Shown here: positions 1 through 5,047 of the stretch, piece after piece
How positions within the stretch are numbered: the first letter of the stretch is position 1
Layout of the letters: every line of letters begins with the position of its first letter
Origin: JBGTBQ01 sp041749275
Lineage (GTDB): Bacteria > Acidobacteriota > Blastocatellia > Pyrinomonadales > Pyrinomonadaceae
NCBI GenBank assembly: GCA_041749275.1
Contig: JBGTBQ010000267.1
Coordinates: 1-11,388, forward strand
Direction of reading: 5' to 3'
DNA length: 11,388 nucleotides
The notes under the pieces: model-generated
What the model was told of the DNA's origin: nothing
What the model saw: only the letters and a program-made list of their open reading frames with translations
Databases searched by the model: none
Position numbers and translations under genes: made by a program

Positions 1-44
1 CGGACGGCTTCTCCATTGCGGGCGAGTAACTTGATGCTCTCCAT
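1..44 (-). CDS. Start of an unidentified gene running off the left edge
   Basis: An ATG at 44-42 is preceded by a near-perfect Shine-Dalgarno sequence, AGGAGGT on the minus strand (57-51), with six bases between. Only about 15 codons are visible, reading MESIKLLARNGEAVR, too few to recognise a family. It lies in the same frame as the integrase just upstream but beyond that gene's stop codon (92-90). A promoter-like sequence also lies across that stop. I therefore read it as a separate gene and not a continuation of the integrase. What is seen is the ribosome site and an open frame; gene identity is unknown. Confidence 0.45.
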   Translation of the reverse strand, partial: MESIKLLARNGEAV

Positions 45-66
45 CGCCAGACCTCCTGTGGCGGCG

Positions 67-93
67 AGGATAGCTTTTCTCACTGCTTGTCAA
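67..93 (-). promoter_or_regulatory. Possible promoter for the left-edge gene
   Basis: On the minus strand a TTGACA (93-88) is followed after 15 bases by TATCCT (72-67). The -35 is perfect, but the -10 is imperfect and the spacer is two bases short. The TGA inside TTGACA is also the integrase stop codon. It would drive the gene that starts at 44. Confidence 0.3.
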
Positions 94-671
94 CCACTTG
101 CGCGCGCTAATGCTGTAACTTCATACTTTCCGCAACGGAGCTTCGGCACTTTTACGCTTGCCGCCGGGTTTGTTTTGATATATCCCCACGAGACGGCATC
201 TCTCAAGACCATTCTGAGGATCGAGTGGGCATAGCGAATGGTGCTGGATGCCAGCCCACGGTCTTGCAGGCTGTTGAGCAAGGCGCGCACTCTGAGCGGT
301 GTCAACTCTTTGAGCCGCACGCCGCCGAGCGTCGGTCTGAGGTAGTAGTCAGCGGCGTCTTTGTAGGCATAGAGCGTCGCCGTGCGCGCGCCCTCGCGCC
401 GCTTTTGTTCGAGCCATTCGTCGAGCAGCGCCGTGAAGGTGAGCGGCGCGGGGCGGAACAACAGACCGGCCTCCACCTCCGCGAGCAGCTTTTCCCTGCG
501 CTTGTCGGCCTGCGAGTCCGTGCCGTGGAATGTTTCGTAGTGGGTTGAGTGTCTGCCGTTCTGGCCGCGTTCTTTAGTGGGAACTCGGATGCCCCATGCG
601 CGACACTTCGAGCGGTTGCCGCCGTCGAGTGGGATCACCTGCCCGCGTGCCCGGCGTGTCTTCTCTGCCAT
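90..671 (-). CDS. Truncated tyrosine recombinase (phage-type integrase), N-terminal half only
   Basis: Tyrosine integrases insert and excise mobile DNA at attachment sites. This 193-residue protein has the N-terminal layout of that family. A basic arm-binding-like segment covers about residues 1-60 (RAWGIRVPTKERG, HSTHYETFHGT, then a charged helix). A SAM-like core-binding domain covers about residues 75-175 (TFTALLDEWLEQ, LRPTLGGVRLKELTP, SSTIRYAHSILRMVLRDAV, NPAASVKVPK). The frame closes at residue 193, just where the catalytic domain should begin. The Arg-Lys-His-Arg-His-Tyr set is therefore absent, and a full family member is usually 350-400 residues. No other frame of the remaining left-hand bases restores integrase-like sequence, so a recombination breakpoint is more likely than a simple frameshift. 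The start at 671 is chosen for the AAGGAGG eight bases upstream (686-680); an earlier in-frame start lacks one. It is probably not an active recombinase. It follows the excisionase-like gene after 47 bases. Confidence 0.8.
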   Translation of the reverse strand: MAEKTRRARGQVIPLDGGNRSKCRAWGIRVPTKERGQNGRHSTHYETFHGTDSQADKRREKLLAEVEAGLLFRPAPLTFTALLDEWLEQKRREGARTATLYAYKDAADYYLRPTLGGVRLKELTPLRVRALLNSLQDRGLASSTIRYAHSILRMVLRDAVSWGYIKTNPAASVKVPKLRCGKYEVTALARASG

Positions 672-718
672 GTCAGTAGCCTCCTTAACTGAATTTGGTA
701 AAGCGGAGGCCGGAAAAT

Positions 719-1009
719 CTAACACTGTTCACCCTCCTCGAAGCGCCGAATCTCCGCGAGTGGGATGCGAAGGGTGTTGGGCGTCGGGTTGATGGCGCGG
801 AGTCTGCCCTCGCGGATAAGCTGCCGGATGCGATGCTCCGTCATGTCGAGCAGCCGCGCGGCGGTCTTGACCTTGACGGCTCCCACGTCCGAGACGGGAG
901 CCATCGCGCGAAAAGTCTCAACGGCGATGCGCTTCATGCGCGCGTCGAGCGCGGCGAGGATGGTGTCATCCCCGCCGGCTTCGATTGTTGATGCGTTGGC
1001 CTTACTCAT
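719..1009 (-). CDS. Excisionase-like helix-turn-helix DNA-binding protein
   Basis: This 96-residue protein has an excisionase/MerR-like winged helix-turn-helix at about residues 44-91. It reads VKVKTAARLLDMTEHRIRQL, then IREGRLRAINP, then TLRIPLAEIRRFEEG. That is the usual order of this family: helix, turn, recognition helix, short wing ending in a conserved arginine and an R-I-P-x-x-E-I-x-R-F strand-helix. Such proteins bend DNA at attachment sites to direct an integrase toward excision, or act as small regulators. Its place directly upstream of the integrase supports an excisionase role. The first 40 residues are an unconserved-looking extension. The start overlaps the end of the upstream small gene by eight bases, with AAGGGAG as ribosome site. 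The frame is well supported; the exact role is inferred from position. Confidence 0.8.
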   Translation of the reverse strand: MSKANASTIEAGGDDTILAALDARMKRIAVETFRAMAPVSDVGAVKVKTAARLLDMTEHRIRQLIREGRLRAINPTPNTLRIPLAEIRRFEEGEQC

Positions 1010-1202
1010 GGCCGAATGCTCCCTTGCGCGGAGGACGGCTCCTACGTCCGAGGCGACGAGTTACACCCTCGCCGTCAACGACGTAGGGCAGCGCGTGACG
1101 ACGCACGCCCGCCGCGCGGCAGATAGCGGAGCGCATGACGCCCCAGCGACTAAGTTGTTTTTGGAATTGACCGGCTTCGGTCTGTTGGGTTACTCTTGCC
1201 AT
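1002..1202 (-). CDS. Small basic protein of unknown function
   Basis: This is a 66-residue open frame, rich in arginine (about a dozen, mostly after residue 20). I do not recognise it. The start at 1202 has a good ribosome site, GAGGAG, eight bases upstream. The end overlaps the start of the excisionase-like gene by eight bases, which suggests translational coupling. It would be the first gene of the recombination operon. Basic character and position would fit a small DNA-binding accessory protein, but no motif proves this. The arginine richness could also come from GC-rich sequence read in a permissive frame, so confidence is moderate. Confidence 0.5.
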   Translation of the reverse strand: MARVTQQTEAGQFQKQLSRWGVMRSAICRAAGVRRHALPYVVDGEGVTRRLGRRSRPPRKGAFGHE

Positions 1203-1244
1203 GAATGCTACTCCTCAATTTCTCGTGCTGCTAACACGAAATTG

Positions 1245-1283
1245 AACATTTCGGCCCCGGCCCAAAGTCGGGGCCGAGGTGTT
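1245..1283. repeat. Strong hairpin in the operon leader
   Basis: TCGGCCCCG (1251-1259) pairs perfectly with CGGGGCCGA (1269-1277) across a nine-base loop. The pairing extends outward over six more positions, two as G-U, giving a 15-pair stem. No run of T follows it on the minus strand, so it is not a standard terminator. It lies 43 bases before the start codon at 1202 and could affect transcript stability or translation. Confidence 0.6.
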
Positions 1284-1313
1284 TCAGGCGGTCTCGCTTG
1301 AGACCACATCTCA

Positions 1314-1375
1314 AAAGCAGAAGGCGTAGTTAACGACCGGGCCGCGACTCCCGCATCAACTACGCCTTCTGCTTT
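1314..1375. repeat. 18-bp perfect inverted repeat
   Basis: The arms are exact complements: AAAGCAGAAGGCGTAGTT at 1314-1331 and its reverse complement at 1358-1375, with 26 bases between. On the minus strand the second arm is followed by only a short T run, so termination or attenuation is possible but weak. The site could equally be a small palindromic repeat element or a recombination-related site. Confidence 0.65.
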
Positions 1376-1641
1376 GATCTCGCGCCCGGCGACGGAGGCG
1401 AGAATCCTAAGCAACCGCCGGTCGCGGAGAGCGACGGTTGCCGAAAAACCTTTTTGCGCTGAATTGTGCGGGCGGAAAAGTTATACTTGACGCGCGGGTG
1501 CGCGTTGACTAGGATTGCTTCTCCGTTGCACTAACAGCGACGGCACGTGAAGCTTGCGGGTGGCTCATTCTTTCGAGGGAGGGGCCGCCCCGCTTGCTTT
1601 TTGCGCCTTTGTGTTTTAGTCAAACATCAAATTGCGAGTGC

Positions 1642-1672
1642 ATTATAACGCTCGGCTGCAACGTCCCGTCAA
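1642..1672 (-). promoter_or_regulatory. Sigma70-like promoter for the leftward recombination operon
   Basis: The minus strand carries TTGACG (1672-1667) and a perfect TATAAT (1647-1642) separated by 19 bases. Both boxes are near consensus, but the spacer is two bases longer than ideal. The next minus-strand start codon is at 1202, giving a leader of about 430 bases. Confidence 0.5.
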
Positions 1673-1777
1673 GCAGTTTTTCTTCTAATATATCAAATAG
1701 TTAAAGCGGAGGAATAAGGTCAAAATAAGGCGTCCGTTTTCGCTCCCGCTCCTCATCAAGCGGAGCTATTATTCGCG

Positions 1778-2485
1778 TTAAAGGCTTCCGTTTTTTAAGT
1801 CCGACCAATTGAGTCTCATCCGCTCTAGCATCTTCCGCAGCCCGTCGCCGGAGTCGGGAGCCTTCGCGCCATACTTCTGTTTGAGGGAGGAGGCGACGCG
1901 CGAATAGGTGCGTTCTTTCTTCGGCAGTGCGCGCATCTCCGTCAGGATCGCGCGCGCCAGCTCACCCCTTTGCCACTGGGGAGCGCGGCCCGCGCGTTGA
2001 ATTTCGAACTGACGCAGCACGTTGTTGCGTGTTTGTTCGCTGTGAATCTTGGCTTGCTCCCGTAAGTCAATCGTCGAATCTATTTCGAGAGAATGTAAGG
2101 CATAGTGAATGACATCGTTCAAGGTGAGCACGGCTTCGCGGGCAAGTATCGCATTTAATTGTTGAGTGATCGGGTGGGCGAATAGCGTGTTGACGCGCGC
2201 CGCGAACTTTTGAAAAGTCACCTCGTCCTTGAACTGTTCGGCGGGGAGGTGGGTTGAGCCAATGAGGTCATGCTCAACCGGGCCGGTGAAGTATTCCAAC
2301 CGGTGATGCACGGTGATCTTGTCGGTAGAACGCTCAAAGAAAAGCTGTACTTTTATCTTCACGGTGTGAGGTTGAGTTTTAATCTCGCTGGCGTTTTCGA
2401 CTTGAGCGAGCTGCGCCTTCAGCCTCTCGCTTGCGGCGACGGCAGCCTCACTGCGGAGTCTTTTAGTTTTCCTGACTTGCTTCAC
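1778..2485 (-). CDS. Conserved-looking protein of unknown function
   Basis: This 235-residue protein is not recognised. Residues 1-35 are a basic, helix-forming segment. Residues 41-70 alternate hydrophobic and charged residues like beta strands (TVKIKVQLFFERS, ITVHHRLEYF). Residues 85-165 look helical. The C-terminus (about 172-230) is a basic helical region, RGELARAILTEMRALPKKER then TYSRVASSLKQKYG then a final MLERMRLNWSDL, which could be a helix-turn-helix-like DNA-binding end. There is no signal peptide or membrane segment, so it is probably cytoplasmic. The start is GTG at 2485 and the ribosome site is not clear-cut: GAGGGAA is very close, and AGGGGAGG lies further upstream. Less GC-biased codons and a balanced amino-acid mix support a real gene. 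It sits alone, 142 bases after the lipoprotein gene, and may be read through from it. Confidence 0.7.
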   Translation of the reverse strand: MKQVRKTKRLRSEAAVAASERLKAQLAQVENASEIKTQPHTVKIKVQLFFERSTDKITVHHRLEYFTGPVEHDLIGSTHLPAEQFKDEVTFQKFAARVNTLFAHPITQQLNAILAREAVLTLNDVIHYALHSLEIDSTIDLREQAKIHSEQTRNNVLRQFEIQRAGRAPQWQRGELARAILTEMRALPKKERTYSRVASSLKQKYGAKAPDSGDGLRKMLERMRLNWSDLKNGSL

Positions 2486-2520
2486 GGCTTCCCTCTGCTA
2501 AACCTCCCCTGCTTTCAATT

Positions 2521-2587
2521 CGGTCCGCCAAGTCGCACAGGGTTACGACCTGTCCGCGCGTTAGCTAGACGTGCGTGAGGCGGGCCG
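2521..2587. repeat. Structured intergenic element with nested stems
   Basis: Outer arms CGGTCCGCC (2521-2529) and GGCGGGCCG (2579-2587) pair over nine positions, one as G-U. Inside, CGCAC (2534-2538) can pair with GTGCG (2571-2575). A small CAGG/CCTG hairpin also lies within (2538-2552, sharing base 2538 with the CGCAC arm). The fold fills the gap between two leftward genes. It is tRNA-sized but has no T-loop or CCA end, so it is not a tRNA. No T tract follows it. Confidence 0.4.
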
Positions 2588-2626
2588 AAGTAATAATCAG
2601 TCGCCCTTTGATTGCTGACCGGCGCA

Positions 2627-3166
2627 TTAAGGCGCGAGCGTGGCTTGAACCGTTGAAAACAGGCTCTTATCGCTTCCCATCTTAGCCGCCGCCACGTCTT
2701 TGAAATCCACCCCGTTGAAAGTGCCAGTCCAGCGCGTCGCCAGCGGCGCGACCACTCGCGGCTGTGCGCCCTGAACGTCAATCCCCGCCATCTTCAACAC
2801 GGCTTCAGCAGTGTCCACGTGCTCCGGCATATCAATCGTGATGTGAACGGCCCGCTTGCGGTAGTAACGCACCATCATCCCGTAAAGAGTCAGGCCGAGC
2901 TTCGCGCCTTTGATTTCGTAGTCGCGGAACTCGCCGGGCATCTGGTCGGGTTCGTTGGTGATCTTCGTCCTTTCTTTCGCCTTCCCGGTCACGGCCTCCA
3001 CTTCCTTCGGCGTCCGTCCGATGATGGCAGGCACGTTGACGACTACGACGACGGGCGCGACGCTCCGGTTGGCGACGTTGGCGCTGGGGCTTGTGCAGGT
3101 GAGGGCGGCCAACAATGAAGTGATTAACAGGACGCCGATGCAGAGACGTTGCCGGCTCGCGCTCAT
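2627..3166 (-). CDS. Exported protein, possible lipoprotein, of unknown function
   Basis: This 179-residue protein has a clear signal peptide. A basic start (SRQR) is followed by a hydrophobic stretch at about residues 8-22, then ALTC at 21-24. That cysteine could be lipidated, but the box is not canonical (Ala and Leu at -3 and -2, Thr at -1), so plain secretion is also possible. The mature part begins with a valine-rich strand (about 37-45). It continues NVPAIIGRTPKEVEAVTGKA (44-63), a pattern like small alpha-beta envelope proteins in which a helix follows a 'G-x-(S/T)-x-x-E-V' turn. A BamE-like fold is only a guess. The start codon overlaps the stop of the upstream DNA-binding regulator (ATGA), so the two are translationally coupled. 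The pairing of an envelope protein with a DNA-binding regulator inside a mobile element is unusual. Downstream is a 142-base gap. Confidence 0.75.
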   Translation of the reverse strand: MSASRQRLCIGVLLITSLLAALTCTSPSANVANRSVAPVVVVVNVPAIIGRTPKEVEAVTGKAKERTKITNEPDQMPGEFRDYEIKGAKLGLTLYGMMVRYYRKRAVHITIDMPEHVDTAEAVLKMAGIDVQGAQPRVVAPLATRWTGTFNGVDFKDVAAAKMGSDKSLFSTVQATLAP

Positions 3167-3462
3167 CTCTTCCCGCCTTTCTTCTTGCCCGTAGAACGTC
3201 CTTTGCTGGCGCGCTTTTGCCCTGTGGCGCGTTTTCCGCTGGCGGAAGGTTTGACGGTAGCCTTTGGCCTGCCGGTCTGCGGCGGCGTAAACCGCTTCAC
3301 GGACTCGATGGGGATTCGCCAGACAGGGCCGCGCTCCGTCTCTTCCCGCTCCGCGTCCTCGAAACGCCCGTCACGCACCCACTGTGCGACCGTGGGATAA
3401 CTGACGACGATCCCGCGCCCCGCCAACAGTTCAAGCGCCTGCTTTGTGGTCAGCATCTTCAT
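3163..3462 (-). CDS. Helix-turn-helix regulator (excisionase family) with basic tail
   Basis: This 99-residue protein has an excisionase-type winged helix-turn-helix at about residues 3-58. It reads LTTKQALELLAGRGI, then SYPTVAQWVRDGRF, then a charged wing and VWRIPIESVKRF. A lysine, arginine and serine-rich tail follows (about 62-99), probably disordered and binding DNA non-specifically. The start at 3462 is inferred: the domain begins there and a good minus-strand promoter ends only about ten bases upstream. The message would be nearly leaderless, which fits the lack of a Shine-Dalgarno sequence. An alternative ATG lies two codons further in. The gene faces a control region with three palindromes, one of them over its own promoter, so it is the natural candidate to bind them and repress itself and the rightward operon. 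That function is inference. It overlaps the exported-protein gene by four bases. Confidence 0.75.
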   Translation of the reverse strand: MKMLTTKQALELLAGRGIVVSYPTVAQWVRDGRFEDAEREETERGPVWRIPIESVKRFTPPQTGRPKATVKPSASGKRATGQKRASKGRSTGKKKGGKR

Positions 3463-3471
3463 AGTCTGAAC

Positions 3472-3500
3472 TTTATAGCACTCTATGGAAAATAATTCAA
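3472..3500 (-). promoter_or_regulatory. Leftward promoter of the regulator gene
   Basis: The minus strand has TTGAAT (3500-3495), a 17-base spacer and TATAAA (3477-3472). The expected transcription start is about 3465, only about three bases before the ATG at 3462. Operator copy 1 (3474-3487) overlaps the -10 box. Confidence 0.55.
3474..3487. promoter_or_regulatory. Operator-like palindrome, copy 1
   Basis: TATAGCACTCTATG, whose other strand reads CATAGAGTGCTATA. It matches the consensus CATAGC-RY-GCTATG at all but two outer positions. It overlaps the -10 of the leftward promoter, where a bound protein would block transcription of the regulator. Confidence 0.6.
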
Positions 3501-3507
3501 GAAATAT

Positions 3508-3521
3508 CATAGTACGCTATT
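3508..3521. promoter_or_regulatory. Operator-like palindrome, copy 2
   Basis: CATAGTACGCTATT matches the 14-bp palindrome with two differences. Its last bases overlap the start of the TTGACA -35 of the rightward promoter, and it lies just upstream of the leftward -35. It is therefore placed to affect both promoters. Confidence 0.6.
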
Positions 3522-3548
3522 GACAGTAACCTCATAGCGTGCTATGAT
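3520..3548 (+). promoter_or_regulatory. Strong rightward sigma70-like promoter
   Basis: TTGACA (3520-3525), a 17-base spacer and TATGAT (3543-3548) make a near-consensus promoter. It drives the two-gene rightward operon starting at 3590, with a leader of about 35 bases. Operator copy 3 fills the spacer and runs into the -10, so this strong promoter is probably repressed most of the time. Confidence 0.7.
3533..3546. promoter_or_regulatory. Operator-like palindrome, copy 3 (best copy)
   Basis: CATAGCGTGCTATG has perfect six-base arms around a two-base centre. It sits between the -35 and -10 of the rightward promoter and overlaps the -10. Its centre is 25 bases from that of copy 2, which is 34 bases from that of copy 1. 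Confidence 0.65.
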
Positions 3549-3589
3549 GATTTTCAGGTTAGGGCATCACTTGAAAGGACACCACGACG

Positions 3590-3790
3590 ATGACGAACAC
3601 AACGCACAACGAACTTCAGGCGGTCAAAAGGGAACTGGCCTTTATCGCCCGCACGCTTCAGAGCGGCCACCTTGACTTCGAGACGCTGGACGAGCTGTGC
3701 AAGTCCATCCGCGATGCCCGCGCCAGCCTTGAAGCGCACGAACTCAGTTTGTTGGATGAAGAGGCGGAGGGGGAACTTCTGGCCGCTTAA
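3590..3790 (+). CDS. Small acidic helical protein, first gene of the rightward operon
   Basis: This 66-residue protein has no recognised family. It is almost wholly helix-forming and acidic, with many Glu, Asp and Leu and no Cys. The core reads ELQAVKRELAFIARTL then FETLDELCKSIRDARASLEA. Two amphipathic helices are likely, perhaps dimerising. The ATG at 3590 has GAAAGGA ten bases upstream, the same ribosome-site style as the next gene. It lies directly downstream of the strong, probably repressed promoter at 3520-3548, the place where satellites and phages keep switch or early-function proteins. An antirepressor or small regulatory partner is a reasonable guess, not shown by the sequence. The next gene starts 64 bases later. 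Confidence 0.7.
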   Translation: MTNTTHNELQAVKRELAFIARTLQSGHLDFETLDELCKSIRDARASLEAHELSLLDEEAEGELLAA

Positions 3791-3854
3791 GCGGCGCGCA
3801 TCCGGGGCGCGGCGGAAACACGCGCACAACTTCCCACGGAAAGGACGCAGAGAC

Positions 3855-4208
3855 ATGATTCAGATTCAAGGCCGCAACCAGTTCGAGAACGCCGCCCGCC
3901 GCGCCGCGCGCGAGCACATGATGGTGCGCCGCTACGAAACCGGATGCTATGAGGTCACGAACACCGCCAAAGGTCACGCCTACCTTGTGCGCTTCACTCG
4001 CCGCAACGGTCTTGTGTTCGGGCAATGCACCTGCAAGGCGGGCACGCCTGAGAATCACTGCCGCCCGCTCGTCTGCAAGCATCTGTTTGTCGCCGTCATC
4101 GTCCACAACGCCATCAACGCCGCCCGCCGCGCCGCCGCCGTGACGAGCGCGCCCGTCGCCGCTTGCGACCACGACGATCCTGATTGCGACTGGCGCAACT
4201 GGCAATAA
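3855..4208 (+). CDS. Small SWIM zinc-finger protein
   Basis: This 117-residue protein carries a SWIM-type metal-binding motif. C58-T-C60 is followed 13 residues later by C74-K-H76, within VFGQCTCKAG and PLVCKHLFVAVIVHNAI. The strand before it (YEVTNT, HAYLVRFTRR) is the usual beta lead-in. SWIM fingers bind DNA or partner proteins and occur in helicases, transposases and stand-alone accessory proteins; here the finger is nearly the whole protein. The N-terminus (RRAAREHMMVRRYE) is basic. The last residues (CDHDDPDCDW, 104-113) form a second cysteine, histidine and aspartate cluster that might bind metal. The start at 3855 is chosen because GGAAAGGA lies nine bases upstream and the motif begins soon after; the frame is open further upstream only by overlap with the preceding gene. 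It is co-transcribed with the 66-residue gene. Confidence 0.8.
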   Translation: MIQIQGRNQFENAARRAAREHMMVRRYETGCYEVTNTAKGHAYLVRFTRRNGLVFGQCTCKAGTPENHCRPLVCKHLFVAVIVHNAINAARRAAAVTSAPVAACDHDDPDCDWRNWQ

Positions 4209-4222
4209 CAGCGAAAAGAACA

Positions 4223-4251
4223 GCGGCGCGTCCGGTCATCACTCGCGCCGC
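4223..4251. terminator. Hairpin between converging operons
   Basis: GCGGCGCG (4223-4230) pairs exactly with CGCGCCGC (4244-4251) around a 13-base loop, 14 bases after the SWIM gene stop. It stands between a rightward and a leftward transcription unit. No T run follows on either strand, so intrinsic termination is uncertain. Confidence 0.35.
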
Positions 4252-4283
4252 CAGCAATCAACCGCAACCACGAAAGGGAAGTG

Positions 4284-4349
4284 ATGAATCGGAACGCGAA
4301 ACCGCCGCGCCGCCCGCGCTGCCCCATCTTAGGTTTGCTTAGGTTTTAG
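4284..4349 (+). CDS. Possible 21-residue peptide
   Basis: The ATG at 4284 follows a GAAAGGGA ribosome site like those of the two preceding rightward genes. The peptide has a basic proline-arginine half (NRNAKPPRRPRCP) and a hydrophobic end (ILGLLRF). The end is encoded by two tandem copies of CTTAGGTTT. It could be a third cistron of the rightward operon, or chance. Very short length keeps confidence low. Confidence 0.3.
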   Translation: MNRNAKPPRRPRCPILGLLRF

Positions 4350-4360
4350 TTTTCCTCAGT

Positions 4361-4930
4361 TCACACCACGTTGACCTGCTTCCCGCCCTCCGCCGCCACG
4401 TTGATCTGCACCTTTGGCGTAACGCGTGAGAGCTTCCGCACACGCGCCAGCGTCTCGCACGCGCGGTCAAACCTTTTCTGCGCCTGAGTCAGACGCTTTT
4501 CGATGTGCTCGACAGCGGCGTTAGTGTTGCTCGCGCACACCACACCGGAGTAGCGAATCTCCATCAGCGCGAGCCTGACCCAGCAGAGGCAGGCGTGGTC
4601 TATCAACGGCTTTTCGAGCGGCGCGGCTTCTCCGTACCCCAGCGCCTCGCGCATGTCGCGCAACTGCTCGCGCCACAGGAGCGACAGCCCATCGCCGACG
4701 ATCTGCGCGTCCGCTTTGAGCACCACATCGGCGGCTGCCTGAAGCGGCGTCCTCAGTTCGCGCCACGGGGCAATGTCGGCTTCACGGCACGCGGACACCG
4801 CCTCACGAAAGCGTGCCACGTCCGACGCGGGCGCACTCGTCGTCCCGCGCACACTCTTGAACGCCTCGAAGAAAAGCTCAACCGCCTCGCGTTTGGCGTC
4901 GCGCTCACTTTTCGCTAAAGCCTTCGGCAT
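4361..4930 (-). CDS. Unknown protein with a VQINVAAEGGKQVNVV C-terminus
   Basis: This 189-residue protein is mostly helical. Residues 1-60 are charged (KSERDAKREAVELFFEAFKS). The middle reads LLWREQLRDMREALGYGEAAPL then ALMEIRYSGVV. A helix at about 140-170 (AVEHIEKRLTQAQKRFDRAC, ETLARVRKLSR) leads to the short terminal strand VQINVAAEGGKQVNVV. A helix ending in 'ACETLARVRKL' followed by 'P-x-VQ-x-N-x-x-G-x-x-QVNV' resembles hypothetical proteins of bacterial mobile elements as I recall them, with no known function. I would not call it a terminase subunit on this evidence. The start at 4930 is three bases after the stop of the 37-residue gene and has GGCGGGGTGA as a weak ribosome site. It is the last gene of the long leftward train, and no promoter is seen just upstream. 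Confidence 0.75.
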   Translation of the reverse strand: MPKALAKSERDAKREAVELFFEAFKSVRGTTSAPASDVARFREAVSACREADIAPWRELRTPLQAAADVVLKADAQIVGDGLSLLWREQLRDMREALGYGEAAPLEKPLIDHACLCWVRLALMEIRYSGVVCASNTNAAVEHIEKRLTQAQKRFDRACETLARVRKLSRVTPKVQINVAAEGGKQVNVV

Positions 4931-4933
4931 ACG

Positions 4934-5047
4934 TCACCCCGCCATCTGTTTGAGCATCGCCCGCGTGCGCGCCTTTGACGCGGCCTCGCGCTCGGCCTCC
5001 GCCTTCTGGCGCTCCGGGCGGGAGACGACTTTTTTAGCCGTCGGCAT
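4934..5047 (-). CDS. 37-residue charged peptide gene
   Basis: This short frame encodes a highly charged helix-forming peptide (VVSRPERQKAEAEREAASKA in the middle). Its ATG at 5047 has a strong GGAGG ribosome site ten bases upstream. The first 14 bases overlap the end of the preceding gene, and the stop lies three bases before the next start. This tight fit on both sides and the ribosome site argue that it is translated. Function is unknown; a coiled coil binding a partner is possible. Confidence 0.6.
   Translation of the reverse strand: MPTAKKVVSRPERQKAEAEREAASKARTRAMLKQMAG

Larger units (their letters stand above)
1203..1777. other. Gene-free region: long leader of the recombination operon plus spacer
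   Basis: There is no convincing gene in these 575 bases. The left two thirds form the likely untranslated leader of the leftward operon that starts translation at 1202. It contains two strong hairpins (1245-1283 and 1314-1375) and a smaller one around 1412-1440. The right part is AT-richer and holds the leftward promoter (1672-1642). It also holds the downstream side of the gene ending at 1778. A 68-codon frame at 1208-1414 (minus, TTG start) has no ribosome site and is mostly hairpin sequence, so I do not count it as a gene. Confidence 0.6.

Noticed and set aside
1314..1375. Integron attC site
   Set aside because: The core-site motifs expected at both ends (RYYYAAC and GTTRRRY in the right places) and the typical unpaired bases are not present.
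1208..1414. 68-codon minus-strand frame before the recombination operon
   Set aside because: TTG start, no ribosome site, and most of its length is the two leader hairpins.
2521..2587. tRNA gene
   Set aside because: The fold is tRNA-sized with a five-pair, seven-base-loop arm, but there is no T-loop consensus, no proper anticodon context and no CCA end.
2515..2781. 88-codon minus-strand frame
   Set aside because: Overlaps the exported-protein gene in another frame over most of its length; the remainder is the structured intergenic element.
4361..4930. Phage terminase small subunit
   Set aside because: A helical protein of similar size, but no helix-turn-helix or terminase-specific pattern and no large subunit nearby.
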